Shown here piece by piece: positions 17,584-26,814 of a stretch of DNA of 64,000 nt. The stretch comes from Phenylobacterium sp. Root1290 (lineage in GTDB: Bacteria; Pseudomonadota; Alphaproteobacteria; Caulobacterales; Caulobacteraceae), in assembly GCF_001425305.1 (NCBI RefSeq), contig NZ_LMEE01000003.1, forward strand, positions 62,001-126,000, written 5' to 3'. Below the pieces are notes generated by a model. The model searched no databases. It had not been told where the DNA came from and saw only the letters and a program-made list of their open reading frames with translations. Position numbers and translations under genes: made by a program. Each line of letters opens with the position of its first letter. Within the stretch, counting starts at the first letter, position 1.

Positions 17584-18359
17584 GCGGCCCGGCGTCCGGT
17601 CTCTATGCGGGCGTCGTCACCCATGCGCGCCGCCGGCCGCGGCGCCATCGACTGCGCTACCGCATCTTCATGCTGCTGCTGGACCTGGAAGAGATGGACG
17701 GCCTGGCGGCGCGCTTGAAGCTGTTCGCCCTTCGCCGCCTGGCGCTGACGAGCTTCCATCCCGGCGACCACCTGAGCAAGGGCGCGGGGCCGCTGAAGGC
17801 GCAGGTCGAGGAGATGCTGTCCCGGGCGGGCCTGCCACATGGCGGACCGATCCGCCTGCTGTGCATGCCGCGAATTCTTGGCGGGGCGTTCAACCCGCTG
17901 AGCGTGTATTTCTGCCACGACGCGGACGGGGCGCTGAGCGCGGTGCTGTACGAAGTGAACAACACTTTCGGCGAGCGCCACGCTTATCTGATCGCCGCGG
18001 CCGGCGACGGCGGACTGGTCCGCCAGCAGTGCGACAAGCAGTTCTACGTCTCGCCGTTCATGGACATGGAGCTGACCTACCGGTTCAAGGTCGCGCCGCC
18101 TGGTGATTCGGTCGGGGTGGCCATCGAGGTGGACGATGCGGAAGGCACGATCCTGTCCGCCGGCTTCCATGCGCGCCGGCGCGAGTTGACCGACGCGAAC
18201 CTGCTGGGCGCCTGGATCGCCCATCCGATGATGACGCTGGGCGTGATGTGGGCGATCCACTGGGAAGCCTTGTGGATATGGGCGAAGGGCGAGCGGCTGC
18301 GTCCGCGGCCATCGCCGCCGCTGCGCTTCGTGACCCTGGGCGCACCGACCGGCCACTAG
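17580..18359 (+). CDS. DUF1365 family protein
   Basis: 259 residues starting at ATG 17580, overlapping the preceding stop (ATGA). Family hallmarks: GVVTHARRRPRRHRLRYRIF at the N-terminus, RLLCMPRILGGAFNPLSVYFC, VLYEVNNTFGERHAYL and KQFYVSPFMDM. A hydrophobic segment near 215-235 may anchor it. Function unknown; always genetically linked with the FAD oxidoreductase and Cfa-like methyltransferase. In Rhodobacter such genes belong to the singlet-oxygen response and furan fatty acid pathway. Confidence 0.9.
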   Translation: MSGPASGLYAGVVTHARRRPRRHRLRYRIFMLLLDLEEMDGLAARLKLFALRRLALTSFHPGDHLSKGAGPLKAQVEEMLSRAGLPHGGPIRLLCMPRILGGAFNPLSVYFCHDADGALSAVLYEVNNTFGERHAYLIAAAGDGGLVRQQCDKQFYVSPFMDMELTYRFKVAPPGDSVGVAIEVDDAEGTILSAGFHARRRELTDANLLGAWIAHPMMTLGVMWAIHWEALWIWAKGERLRPRPSPPLRFVTLGAPTGH

Positions 18360-18470
18360 AAGTCCGCGCGCAACACAACCTGGAAAATCTGCCGGTACGT
18401 CAAAACAAGTCTGGCGCGCAGTCCGCACGCGGGTCAAAATGATCCGCATACTTCAAGATGGAAACTTGCG

Positions 18471-20333
18471 ATGAGCGAGTCACACCCCTCCCAGCGGGGT
18501 GCGCGCAGCTCTGACTCCACCGCTGCGCGCGTGGACGTCAGTAAAATGCCGCGCGTGCTGCAGAGAATTACGGCGCTGTCGCTGCGCTATCCGGGGCGAA
18601 TGGCCATCGCGGTCGCCTGCTCTCTCGGGGCGGCGGTGGCCAGCCTCACCCTTCCCAAGCTGTTCGGCCAGGGGGTCGACCAGGCCGGCGCATTGCTGAC
18701 CACCGGCGCTGCGCACGCGGCCGAGGCGCAGGCCGCGCTATGGACCACGGCGCTGCTCGTGATCGCGGCCACGGTGATCCGCGGCGTGCTGACCATGATG
18801 ACCGGATACCAGTCGGAATACGTCAGCCAGCGGGTCGGCTACGACCTGCGCCTGAAATACTTCCAGCAGTTGCAGCGGCTGAGCTTCGGCTTCCACGACC
18901 GCATCCACTCCGGCGACCTGGTCACCCGGGGGATGCTGGATCTGGAGGGGGCGCGGGTCTTCATCCAGAGCGGCGTGATGCAGCTGGTCTCGCTGGTCCT
19001 GCTGCTCGGCTTCGCCTCGTACATGATGCTGACCACGGACCTGGTCATGGGCCTGATCGGCCTGGCCTTCGTGCCGATCGCCGGGTTCGCGCTGGGACGG
19101 ATGGGTTTCCTGCTGCGGGTCACCTGGCTGCGGGTGCAGGAACTGATGGCGGTGCTGACCCTGACCATGGAGGAGAACCTCCAGGGCATCCGCGTGGTGC
19201 GGGCCTTCGCCGGCAAGCGCTTCGAGATGGGCAAGTTCGACGCCGCCTCCAAGGACGCGCTCGACTTCTCCTACAAGCGGATCACGCTGCGGTTTCGGGC
19301 CGTGGCGGTGATGACCGTGTCGTTCTACGGCTCGATGGGGCTGCTGCTCTGGTACGGCGGCCACAAGGTCGCGGGCGGCGCGATGACGGTGGGCAAGCTC
19401 ACCGAGTTCCTGACCTACATGACGCTGCTGCAGACGCCGATCCGGCAGATCGCGATGATCTTCAACGCCGCCGCGCGGGCGACCTCCTCGGGGGCTCGCC
19501 TGTTCGAGGTGCTGGACCTGGAGCCGGACATCGCCGACGCGCCAGGGGCCAAGGCGCTGGCGCCCAGCGCCGGCACGCTGCGCTTCGAGAACGTCGACTT
19601 CGCCTACGATCCTGACGGCAAGCAGATCCTGCGCGGCGTCAGCTTCGAGGTGCGCGCCGGCCAGACCCTCGGCGTCGTCGGTCCGCCGGGCAGCGGCAAG
19701 TCGACCATAGCCAACCTGATCCCGCGCTTCTACGACGTGACCGGCGGGACGATCACCATCGACGGCCAGGACATCCGCGACGTGACGCTGGCGTCGCTGC
19801 GCGAGTATGTCGGGCTGGTGCAGCAGGAGTCGTTCCTGTTCGACGCTTCGATCGGCCACAACGTGGCCTATGCCGACCCCTGGGCCGACGACGAGCGGAT
19901 CGAGGGCGCGGCGCGCACCGCCCAGATCCACGACCACATCGCCGGCCTGCCCGACACCTATGAGACGCGGGTGGGCGAGCGCGGCGTGGCGCTGTCGGGC
20001 GGCCAGCGCCAGCGGCTGTCCATCGCGCGCGGCGTGGTGCCAGGTCCCGGGGTGATGATCTTCGACGACTCGACCGCGGCCATCGATGCGGTGACCGAGC
20101 GGCGGGTGCGCGACGCCTTGGCCGCGGCCACTGCGACCAAGGCCACCATCATCATCGCCCACCGGCTGTCGTCGCTCATGCACGCCGACCACATCGTCGT
20201 GCTGGACGACGGCGTGGTCGCCGAGCGCGGGACCCACGCCGAACTGATCAAGGCCGGCGGCGTCTACGCCGATCTCTACGAGCTGCAGACGCGGTCGGAC
20301 GCCGAGGCCGTGCTGGACGAGGACGCGGCATGA
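18471..20333 (+). CDS. ABC exporter half-transporter with degenerate ATPase site
   Basis: 620 residues: an N-terminal six-helix exporter domain (about 40-330) and a C-terminal nucleotide-binding domain (about 365-605). Walker A GPPGSGKST, Q-loop VQQESFLF, signature LSGGQRQRLSIARG. Walker B is followed by Asp rather than the catalytic Glu (MIFDDSTAAID). The signature is consensus. It overlaps the next half-transporter by ATGA and forms a heterodimer with it, as in TM287/288 or BmrCD. Exported substrate (lipid, drug or peptide) unknown. Confidence 0.9.
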   Translation: MSESHPSQRGARSSDSTAARVDVSKMPRVLQRITALSLRYPGRMAIAVACSLGAAVASLTLPKLFGQGVDQAGALLTTGAAHAAEAQAALWTTALLVIAATVIRGVLTMMTGYQSEYVSQRVGYDLRLKYFQQLQRLSFGFHDRIHSGDLVTRGMLDLEGARVFIQSGVMQLVSLVLLLGFASYMMLTTDLVMGLIGLAFVPIAGFALGRMGFLLRVTWLRVQELMAVLTLTMEENLQGIRVVRAFAGKRFEMGKFDAASKDALDFSYKRITLRFRAVAVMTVSFYGSMGLLLWYGGHKVAGGAMTVGKLTEFLTYMTLLQTPIRQIAMIFNAAARATSSGARLFEVLDLEPDIADAPGAKALAPSAGTLRFENVDFAYDPDGKQILRGVSFEVRAGQTLGVVGPPGSGKSTIANLIPRFYDVTGGTITIDGQDIRDVTLASLREYVGLVQQESFLFDASIGHNVAYADPWADDERIEGAARTAQIHDHIAGLPDTYETRVGERGVALSGGQRQRLSIARGVVPGPGVMIFDDSTAAIDAVTERRVRDALAAATATKATIIIAHRLSSLMHADHIVVLDDGVVAERGTHAELIKAGGVYADLYELQTRSDAEAVLDEDAA

Positions 20334-22177
20334 CGCAGGAACAGGTCAAGAAACCTCGCGCCTCGCTCGGATCGTCCGAGGGCGAGGACATCTTCGGAAC
20401 CTTCGACACGGGGGTGGCCAAGCGCTTCCTGGCGATCATGCGCCCCTATCGCCGCGCCTTCCTGGGGGCGGTCGTCGCGGTGCTGATCTCGGCCGCCTCG
20501 GTGGTGGCGATCCCGGCCCTGATCGGGCGGGCGGTCAACGCGGCGGTGGCCCGCGACGGGGCGCTGCTGGACCAGACCCTGATCGCCTTCGCCGGACTGG
20601 TGGCGATCTATTCGACGGCGTTCTTCATCGAGCAGTGGCTGTCGGCGCGGCTGGCCCAGCGGGTGATCTTCGACATCCGCCGCAAGATGTTCGACCACTT
20701 CCAGGACGTCTCGCTGTCGTTCATGGACAAGACCCACGTCGGGCGGATCATGTCGCGGCTGCAGGGCGACGTGAACGCGCTGCAGGAGTTCCTGGAGAGC
20801 TCGACCGGCGCGGTCGGCGACTTCGCCATGCTGATCGGCATCGCCGCGGTCCTGATCAGCATGGACTGGCAGCTGGGATTGCTGACCCTGACCGTGCTGC
20901 CGATCCTGATCGCGGTGCGGGCGGTGTGGCTGCCGTTCTCCAAGAGCAGCTTCCGGGAGGCGCGCGACGCCTCCTCGACCGCCAACTCAGCGCTGGCCGA
21001 GAACATCAACGGCGTGCGCACCATCCAGGAGACCCGCCGCGAGGCGGTGAACTTCGACCTCTACAAGGACAAGGCCTACGACAACTTCGAGGCCCAGGCG
21101 CGGGCGTCCTGGATGACCCAGATCATGGTGCCGACGGTCGACGTGCTGACCGGCCTGGCCATGGCCATCGTCATCGTGGTCGGCGGCAACGCGGTGCTGG
21201 GCGGGCGGCTGGAGGTGGGCGTGATGGTCGCCTTCATCTTCTATGTGCAGCGGTTCTTCGACCCGGTCCGCATGCTGTCGATGCAGTACACGATCATGCA
21301 GCGGGCGATGGCGGCGGCGCACCGCATCTTCGAGGTGCTGGACGTGAAGGTCGCCATCCAGGACGCGCCCGACGCCCAGCCGCTCAGCGACGCGCCGGCG
21401 ACGGTGGAGTTCAAGAACGTCACCTTCGGCTACGATCCGGCGCGGCCGGTGCTGCACGACATCAGCCTGAAGGTGAACCCGCGCGAGGTGGTGGCCCTGG
21501 TCGGGCCGACGGGCTCGGGCAAGACGTCGATCATCGCCCTGACGCACCGGTTCTATGAGGTCGATCAGGGCCAGGTGCTGGTCGGCGGCCAGGACGTGCG
21601 CGACGTGACGCTCGACAGCCTCGGCAAGACCATCGGCATGGTGCTGCAGGAGCCGTTCCTGTTCACCGGCACCATCGAGGACAACATCCGCTACAACACG
21701 GCGGGCGCAAGCTTCGAGGACGTGGTCGCGGCGGCCAAGGCGGTGGCGGCGCACGACTTCATCATGAAGCTGCCGGACGGCTATCAGACCAAGCTGGGCC
21801 AGCGCGGGCGCAACATCTCGATGGGCCAACGGCAGCTGATCTCGTTCGCCCGCGCGCTGGTCGCCGATCCGCAGATCCTGATCCTCGACGAGGCCACGGC
21901 CAACATCGACAGCTTCACCGAGCAGGCGATCCAGAAGGCTCTGAAGGTGCTGTTCGCTGGCCGGACCTGCATCGTCATCGCCCACCGGCTGGCGACCATC
22001 CGCGACGCCGACCGGATCGTGGTGCTGCAGCAGGGCCGCATCCTGGAGCAGGGGAACCACGACGAGCTGATGGCGACCGGCGGGCTTTATTCGCACCTCT
22101 ACACCTCGGCGCACGCCTCGTTCGACGACCAGGTGGTGGCGACAACGGGCGACGCGGAGTTCGCGACGCGGACCTGA
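20330..22177 (+). CDS. ABC exporter half-transporter with consensus Walker motifs
   Basis: 615 residues, same layout as its partner: six-helix membrane domain (about 40-330) and nucleotide-binding domain. Walker A GPTGSGKTSI, Walker B plus catalytic Glu in ILILDEATANID, H-loop IVIAHRLATI. Its signature is altered to ISMGQRQLISFARA (SMGQ for SGGQ). Pairing its Walker sites with the LSGGQ of the upstream protein gives one full ATPase site; the reverse pairing gives one degenerate site. Followed by a strong hairpin terminator. Confidence 0.9.
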   Translation: MTQEQVKKPRASLGSSEGEDIFGTFDTGVAKRFLAIMRPYRRAFLGAVVAVLISAASVVAIPALIGRAVNAAVARDGALLDQTLIAFAGLVAIYSTAFFIEQWLSARLAQRVIFDIRRKMFDHFQDVSLSFMDKTHVGRIMSRLQGDVNALQEFLESSTGAVGDFAMLIGIAAVLISMDWQLGLLTLTVLPILIAVRAVWLPFSKSSFREARDASSTANSALAENINGVRTIQETRREAVNFDLYKDKAYDNFEAQARASWMTQIMVPTVDVLTGLAMAIVIVVGGNAVLGGRLEVGVMVAFIFYVQRFFDPVRMLSMQYTIMQRAMAAAHRIFEVLDVKVAIQDAPDAQPLSDAPATVEFKNVTFGYDPARPVLHDISLKVNPREVVALVGPTGSGKTSIIALTHRFYEVDQGQVLVGGQDVRDVTLDSLGKTIGMVLQEPFLFTGTIEDNIRYNTAGASFEDVVAAAKAVAAHDFIMKLPDGYQTKLGQRGRNISMGQRQLISFARALVADPQILILDEATANIDSFTEQAIQKALKVLFAGRTCIVIAHRLATIRDADRIVVLQQGRILEQGNHDELMATGGLYSHLYTSAHASFDDQVVATTGDAEFATRT

Positions 22178-22187
22178 CCGCCAGGAA

Positions 22188-22220
22188 CTCCTCTCCCCGC
22201 TTGAGGGGAGAGGAGCCTTT
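22188..22220 (+). terminator. Hairpin terminator after the ABC exporter operon
   Basis: Perfect 11-bp stem CTCCTCTCCCC (22188-22198) / GGGGAGAGGAG (22205-22215) with a six-base loop, then CCTTT. It begins 10 bp after the stop codon. The T-run is short, but position and stem strength fit an intrinsic terminator. Confidence 0.65.
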
Positions 22221-22289
22221 ATGGGTAGGCCGCTTTGGCGGCGGGAGCAGCCTGCTGTAGGTTCGGGCGCTCAAGTTCCAGGAGTCCCC

Positions 22290-23948
22290 ATGATCCGCAC
22301 CGCCGCGCTTTCGCTCGCCCTGTCGCTGCTCGCCACGAGCGCGTTGGCCCAGGAGCCGATCGATCCGGCGCGGCTGTCGTCGATCACCAAGGTGCTGGCC
22401 TCCGACGAGTTCCAGGGCCGCTCGCCCGGGACGCCGGGCGAGGCGAAGACCATCGAGTACCTGGTGAAGGAATTCAAAGCCCTGGGCCTGGAGCCGGCCG
22501 GAGACGCCGGCGCCTACACCCAGGAAGTGCCGCTGCTGCACACCGCGCTGAAGGACGGGACGGAGAGCTTCGCGCTCGACCTGAACGGCAAGCGCCGGGT
22601 CCTGGTCCGCAACGCCGATGTCACGGCCACGACCCTGCGGCCTGTGGACAAGGTGGCCATCGAGAAGGCGCCGCTGGTCTTCGTCGGCTATGGCGTCACT
22701 GCCCCCGAGCGCGGCTGGGACGACTTCAAGGGCGTCGACCTGACCGGCAAGGTCGCGGTCTTCCTGATTAATGATCCGGATTTCGAGGCGCAGACCGGCG
22801 AGCCGGTCGCCGGCAAGTTCGGCGGTCAGGCGGCCACCTACTATGCGCGCTGGACCTACAAGTTCGAGGAAGCCGCGCGGCGCGGGGCGATCGGGGCGCT
22901 GATCATCCATGAGGCGCCGGGCGCCGGCTATGGCTGGTCGACGGTGCAGGCCTCGAACGGCGAGGGCTTTGACATTGTGCGCGCCGACCCGGCCAAGGAG
23001 AAGGTGCTGCTGCAGGGCTGGCTGAGCGGCGAGGCGGGGCGCGAGCTGCTGGCCGCCGCCGGCCAGGATTTCGACGCGCTGAAGATCAAGGCGCGGCGCG
23101 CGGACTTCCGGCCCGTGCCGCTGGCCGGGGCCAGCTTCTCCGCGAGCTACGGCCTGACGCACGACCAGATCGTCAGCCGCAACGTCATCGGCAAGATCAC
23201 CGGCGCCAAGCTGCCCAATGAGAGCGTGATGTTCGCCGCGCACTGGGACGCCTATGGCGTGGGCGCGCCGGACGCCCAGGGCCGCACGGTCCGCCCCGGG
23301 GCCCTTGACGACGCCATCGGCGTGGCCGGGACCATGGAGATCGCGCGGGCCTTCAAGGCCGGTCCGGCGCCGGCCCGCACCCTGGTGTTCGCCGCCTGGA
23401 CGGCCGAGGAGCGCGGGCTGCTGGGCTCTGAGTACTACGGCGTCAACCCGACCGTGCCGCTGGAAACCATGGCGGCGAACCTGACCATGGACGTGCTGCA
23501 GCCGAACGGCCTGGCCAAGGACGTGGTGCTGATCGGAGCCGGGCAGAACGCGCTGGAGGACATGCTGGCCAAGGCCGCCGCCGCCCAGGGGCGGACGGTG
23601 ACGCCGGACGCCCATCCCGAACGGGCGCTGTTCTATCGCGCCGACCACTTCTCACTGGCCCGCAAGGGCGTGCCGGTGCTGCTGCTGATGGGGCTGGGCG
23701 GCGGCGCCGACCTGGTGAACGGGGGCCGTGAGGCCGGCGACCGCTGGGTGACCGAATACACGGCCAAGGCCTATCACACGACCGGGGACGCCTGGTCCGC
23801 CGATTGGGACCTGCGCGGCGCGGCCCAGGACGTGGCGCTGTTCTACGAGATCGGCAAGGAACTGGCCGCCGGCGGCGCCTGGCCCAACTGGAAGGACGGC
23901 TCGGAGTTCAAGCCGGTCCGTGACGCCAGCGCAGCCAAGCGGCGCTGA
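22290..23948 (+). CDS. Exported M28 family zinc aminopeptidase with PA domain
   Basis: 552 residues. Residues 1-18 are a Sec signal ending ALAQ. A PA-type insert covers about 120-260 (VFVGYGVTAPERGWDDFKG is its start). The metallopeptidase core follows: zinc ligand His in AAHWDAYG, bridging Asp in GALDDAIG, catalytic and metal Glu in TAEERGLLGSEYY, and metal Asp in TMDVLQ. M28 enzymes remove N-terminal residues from peptides with two zinc ions, here in periplasm or outside. ATG 22290 follows CAGGAG. Single gene. Confidence 0.92.
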   Translation: MIRTAALSLALSLLATSALAQEPIDPARLSSITKVLASDEFQGRSPGTPGEAKTIEYLVKEFKALGLEPAGDAGAYTQEVPLLHTALKDGTESFALDLNGKRRVLVRNADVTATTLRPVDKVAIEKAPLVFVGYGVTAPERGWDDFKGVDLTGKVAVFLINDPDFEAQTGEPVAGKFGGQAATYYARWTYKFEEAARRGAIGALIIHEAPGAGYGWSTVQASNGEGFDIVRADPAKEKVLLQGWLSGEAGRELLAAAGQDFDALKIKARRADFRPVPLAGASFSASYGLTHDQIVSRNVIGKITGAKLPNESVMFAAHWDAYGVGAPDAQGRTVRPGALDDAIGVAGTMEIARAFKAGPAPARTLVFAAWTAEERGLLGSEYYGVNPTVPLETMAANLTMDVLQPNGLAKDVVLIGAGQNALEDMLAKAAAAQGRTVTPDAHPERALFYRADHFSLARKGVPVLLLMGLGGGADLVNGGREAGDRWVTEYTAKAYHTTGDAWSADWDLRGAAQDVALFYEIGKELAAGGAWPNWKDGSEFKPVRDASAAKRR

Positions 23949-23954
23949 GCCCCC

Positions 23955-24419
23955 TCAGTCGGCGTCGTCGGCGGGTTCGTCCTTTAATAGGTCGGCGCGG
24001 CGGATGGCGGAGATCACCATCTGCAGATCACGCCGATTGCTGTGCAGGGCGCGCTGGACATCGGGGCGCCGGTAGACGTCGCCGGGAATGATCACCCGCC
24101 GGCCTCGCACGCGCTGGCAGTAGCCGAGGTCGACGAGCCGGCTGACATAGCGCCGGGCCGTCTCGCGCGGGATGTTCAGGGACGCGGAGATCGATAGCGC
24201 GCTTACCGCCCGCCGCAGGTCGTCGGGGGCAATGCCCTGGGCGTCGAACTCGCCCAGATGCCGCTCCACCGACAGGTGGCTGACGGTCGCCTGGCCGATG
24301 GCGATGAACACGACGCCGAGCATCATGTCGCCTTCGAACACCTCGCTGAGATTGGCGAGAGTCCGAAGGACGAAGCTGCCCCCCAGCCGCGCCAGGAACA
24401 TGTTGTTGGCTTCCTGCAC
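23955..24419 (-). CDS. Winged-helix putative regulator
   Basis: 154 residues. The middle (about residues 70-115: RRAVSALSISASLNIPRET, then ARRYVSRLVDLGYCQRVRGR) reads as a winged helix-turn-helix in which recognition-helix residues follow SASLNIPRETARRYV. The N-terminal third is hydrophobic and may be a ligand-binding or dimer part. GTG at 24419 is used; the ATG at 24401 with AGGA ten bases upstream is a reasonable alternative. It is paired with the small gene upstream (24425) on the same strand. Regulated genes unknown. Confidence 0.65.
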   Translation of the reverse strand: MQEANNMFLARLGGSFVLRTLANLSEVFEGDMMLGVVFIAIGQATVSHLSVERHLGEFDAQGIAPDDLRRAVSALSISASLNIPRETARRYVSRLVDLGYCQRVRGRRVIIPGDVYRRPDVQRALHSNRRDLQMVISAIRRADLLKDEPADDAD

Positions 24420-24424
24420 TGGAG

Positions 24425-24787
24425 TCAGGCGTCGGGAATCGGCCGCAGGCGGACTTCGAGCCCGCTGTTGGCGAGTTCAGTGCGGAACGGCTTGCTGAAG
24501 GCCCAGGCCTCGGTGCGGCCCAGAAGCACGCGGCGGAACGGGGCGTGGGCGAACGGCTCGGCCGGGGCTGGTTCGGCGTATTCGCGCAGCAGGGCGTCTA
24601 TCCCCGCCTTCAGCCGGACGCTGTCCATGCCGGTGATGCGGCCGCGGGTGAACTCGACCAGCTCGTCGGCGGTTGCCGGTTCGCCGAGCGACCGGATGCC
24701 GGTGACCAGCGCGATAAGAATTCGGGCCTTCTCGGCGGCCGTATGCTGCGAGCGAAGGCTATGCGTGGGAAAATTGATGATTGTCAT
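24425..24787 (-). CDS. Conserved-looking small protein, possible regulator partner
   Basis: 120 residues, ATG at 24785-24787. The N-terminal 80 residues are helical with a pattern (KARILIALVTGIRSLGEPAT, then ADELVEFTRGRITGMDSVRL) that resembles a winged-helix DNA-binding start. The C-terminal part is basic and hydrophobic. It ends 5 bp before the winged-helix gene, so the two are probably one operon. I do not recognise the family. Confidence 0.55.
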   Translation of the reverse strand: MTIINFPTHSLRSQHTAAEKARILIALVTGIRSLGEPATADELVEFTRGRITGMDSVRLKAGIDALLREYAEPAPAEPFAHAPFRRVLLGRTEAWAFSKPFRTELANSGLEVRLRPIPDA

Positions 24788-25089
24788 TCAAAACGCCCCG
24801 GACGGCGAATTGTAACGCCATGTAAAATCCAGATCATGCAGCGTCGGGAATACGACGTTGGCATCGCGTCTTCGGCGATAAGATCGCCGGTTATCTTGAA
24901 TTCGATCATTACTCGCCTGAGAAGCTAAGCTGAACAACTAGGGTCGATACCCGCGCTGGGATAGCTAACAACTTCTGAACGGCGGTCGTCGAGTTCCCCA
25001 AATTGGGGAGGCTGGGCAGTCAAAACGACGCCAGCCGCACCCTGGGGTGCGGCTGGCCATGTGGATACATCCTGAGGGCGCGCCCTGCG
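24788..25089. other. Intergenic region, no gene seen
   Basis: 302 bases between two leftward genes. The left part (24788-24960) is AT-richer than the surroundings and probably holds the promoter of the small regulator pair. The right part holds the fabF terminator hairpin. Nothing else is recognisable. Confidence 0.45.
25031..25056 (-). terminator. Hairpin terminator after fabF
   Basis: CCAGCCGCACC (25031-25041) pairs with GGTGCGGCTGG (25046-25056) around a four-base loop. Read on the minus strand it lies 34 bp beyond the fabF stop and is followed by CGTCGTTTT, a short T-run, matching an intrinsic terminator. Confidence 0.65.
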
Positions 25090-26358
25090 TCAGCCGTCCC
25101 AGCGCTTGAAGATCACGCTGGCGTTCACGCCGCCGAAGCCGAAGCCGTTGGAGAGCGCGTAGTCGAAGCTGGCCGGGCGGGACTTCAGGGCCACGAGGTC
25201 GAGGCCGGCGGCGTCCTCGTCCGGATTCTCGAGATTGAGCGTCGGCGGGACGATCTGGTCGCGCAGGGCCAGGACGGTGAAGATCGCCTCCAGGCCGCCG
25301 GCGGCGCCCAGCAGGTGGCCCGTCGCCGACTTGGTGGAGCTGATGGCCGGGCCGTGGCCGGTTCCGAACACCGCCTTGATCGCCGCCAGTTCGCCCTTGT
25401 CTCCGACCGGGGTCGAGGTGGCGTGGGCGTTGAGGTGGCCGATGGCCGACGGCTCCAGGCCGGCCTGGGCCAGGGCCATGCGCATCGAGCGGGCCGCGCC
25501 GTCGCCGTCCTCGGGGCCGGCGGTCAGGTGATAGGCGTCGGCGCTGGTGCCGTAGCCGACCAGTTCGGCGATCGGCTTGGCGCCGCGGGCCAGGGCGTGG
25601 TCGAGCGACTCGATCACCAGGATCCCGGCGCCTTCGCCCATGATGAAGCCGTCGCGGGCGGAGTCGAACGGGCGCGAGGCCTTGGTCGGCTCGTCGTTGA
25701 AGGCCGAACCGAGCGCGCGGGCGGCGGCGAAGGCGCCCAGGCTGACCCGGTCGATCGTGGCCTCGGCCCCGCCGCAGATGGCGATGTCGGCCTCGCCGGC
25801 GCGGATCATCCGGGCGGCGTCGCCGATGGCCTGGACGCCGGCGGCGCAGGCGGTGACCGGCGCGCCGAGCGCACCCTTGTAGCCATATCGGATCGACACC
25901 CAGCCGGCCGCCAGGTTGGCGAGGAAGGAGGGGACGGTGAACGGCGAGAGGCGGCGAACGCCGCGGTCGTCGGTGATGCGTACGGCCTCGGCGATGGCGG
26001 GAAAGCCGCCGATGCCGGTGGCGATGATGGTCGCGGTGCGGTGCTTTTCCGCCTCGCTCTGCGGCGTCCAGCCGGCCTGGGCGATCGCCTCGTCGGAGGC
26101 GGCCAGGGCGAACTGGATGAACCGGTCCATCTTCTTCTGGTCCTTGCCGGGAACCGCCGCGTCGAGGTCGAAGCCGGCCTCGGCGTCGTCCGCCTTGGAC
26201 TGGACGTTTCCGGCCACCTGGGCCGGGACGTCGGGCGCGAGCTCGGCGGGCAGCCGGCGCAGGCCCGACTGTCCTGCGGTCAGCCGCGACCAGGCGCTTT
26301 CGGTTCCGGTTCCCAGGGGCGAAACCACGCCCAGACCCGTGACGACAATTCTACGCAT
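25090..26358 (-). CDS. fabF: Beta-ketoacyl-ACP synthase II-type (FabF) condensing enzyme
   Basis: About 422 residues. It condenses malonyl-ACP with an acyl-ACP in fatty-acid chain extension. Active site Cys in VTACAAGVQA, His in NAHATSTPVGD, Lys and His in SSTKSATGHLLGAAGG; C-terminal NGFGFGGVNAS. ATG at 26356-26358 has AAAGG eight bases upstream and is preferred over the GTG at 26367 that overlaps the marR stop. No acpP or fabG beside it, and it sits under a MarR regulator, so this may be a second, specialised KAS II rather than the housekeeping copy. Confidence 0.88.
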   Translation of the reverse strand: MRRIVVTGLGVVSPLGTGTESAWSRLTAGQSGLRRLPAELAPDVPAQVAGNVQSKADDAEAGFDLDAAVPGKDQKKMDRFIQFALAASDEAIAQAGWTPQSEAEKHRTATIIATGIGGFPAIAEAVRITDDRGVRRLSPFTVPSFLANLAAGWVSIRYGYKGALGAPVTACAAGVQAIGDAARMIRAGEADIAICGGAEATIDRVSLGAFAAARALGSAFNDEPTKASRPFDSARDGFIMGEGAGILVIESLDHALARGAKPIAELVGYGTSADAYHLTAGPEDGDGAARSMRMALAQAGLEPSAIGHLNAHATSTPVGDKGELAAIKAVFGTGHGPAISSTKSATGHLLGAAGGLEAIFTVLALRDQIVPPTLNLENPDEDAAGLDLVALKSRPASFDYALSNGFGFGGVNASVIFKRWDG

Positions 26359-26363
26359 CTCAC

Positions 26364-26813
26364 TCACCTTTCAGCTCTCTCAAGGGCCAGGGCCGCACGT
26401 TCCAAGCGCACCAGGGCCTGACGGGTTTCGTCCGCGTCGCCTTCCAGCAACTCGGCGAGGTCGGCTTGCGCCTGTCGCCACGCCGGTATGGTCGTCATGA
26501 TCAGGTCCGCCCCGGCGGACGTGATCGCAAGTTGTCGTCCGCCGCGCCCGCGCCCGCCTTCGCCGGCGACCAGGCCGCGGGCTTCCAGGAGCTTGAGGTT
26601 GCGGACCAGGGCGGAGGGTTCGACCCCGACCTCCTCGGCCATCGCCGCGATGGTGCGGTGCTCGCCGCGCGCGATCACGCCCAGCAGCACGTACTGGCTG
26701 ATATTCAGGCCGAAGGTCTTGAGGCGGAGGTTGAACGCCCGCGTCACCGCCCGCGCCGCCTTGCGGCTGCGGTGTCCGAAGCAGAACCAGAGCATGTCGT
26801 CGGGCGCCGGCAT
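26364..26813 (-). CDS. MarR family transcriptional regulator
   Basis: 149 residues, winged helix of MarR type: DNA-recognition part in TIAAMAEEVGVEPSALVRNL and wing in GGRGRGGRQLAITSAG, flanked by the N- and C-terminal dimer helices. It lies directly upstream of fabF on the same strand (the regions touch) and an 18-bp inverted repeat stops two bases before its start codon. Likely represses itself and fabF, relieved by a small phenolic or fatty-acyl ligand; the ligand is not known. Confidence 0.87.
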   Translation of the reverse strand: MPAPDDMLWFCFGHRSRKAARAVTRAFNLRLKTFGLNISQYVLLGVIARGEHRTIAAMAEEVGVEPSALVRNLKLLEARGLVAGEGGRGRGGRQLAITSAGADLIMTTIPAWRQAQADLAELLEGDADETRQALVRLERAALALERAER

Positions 26814-26814
26814 T

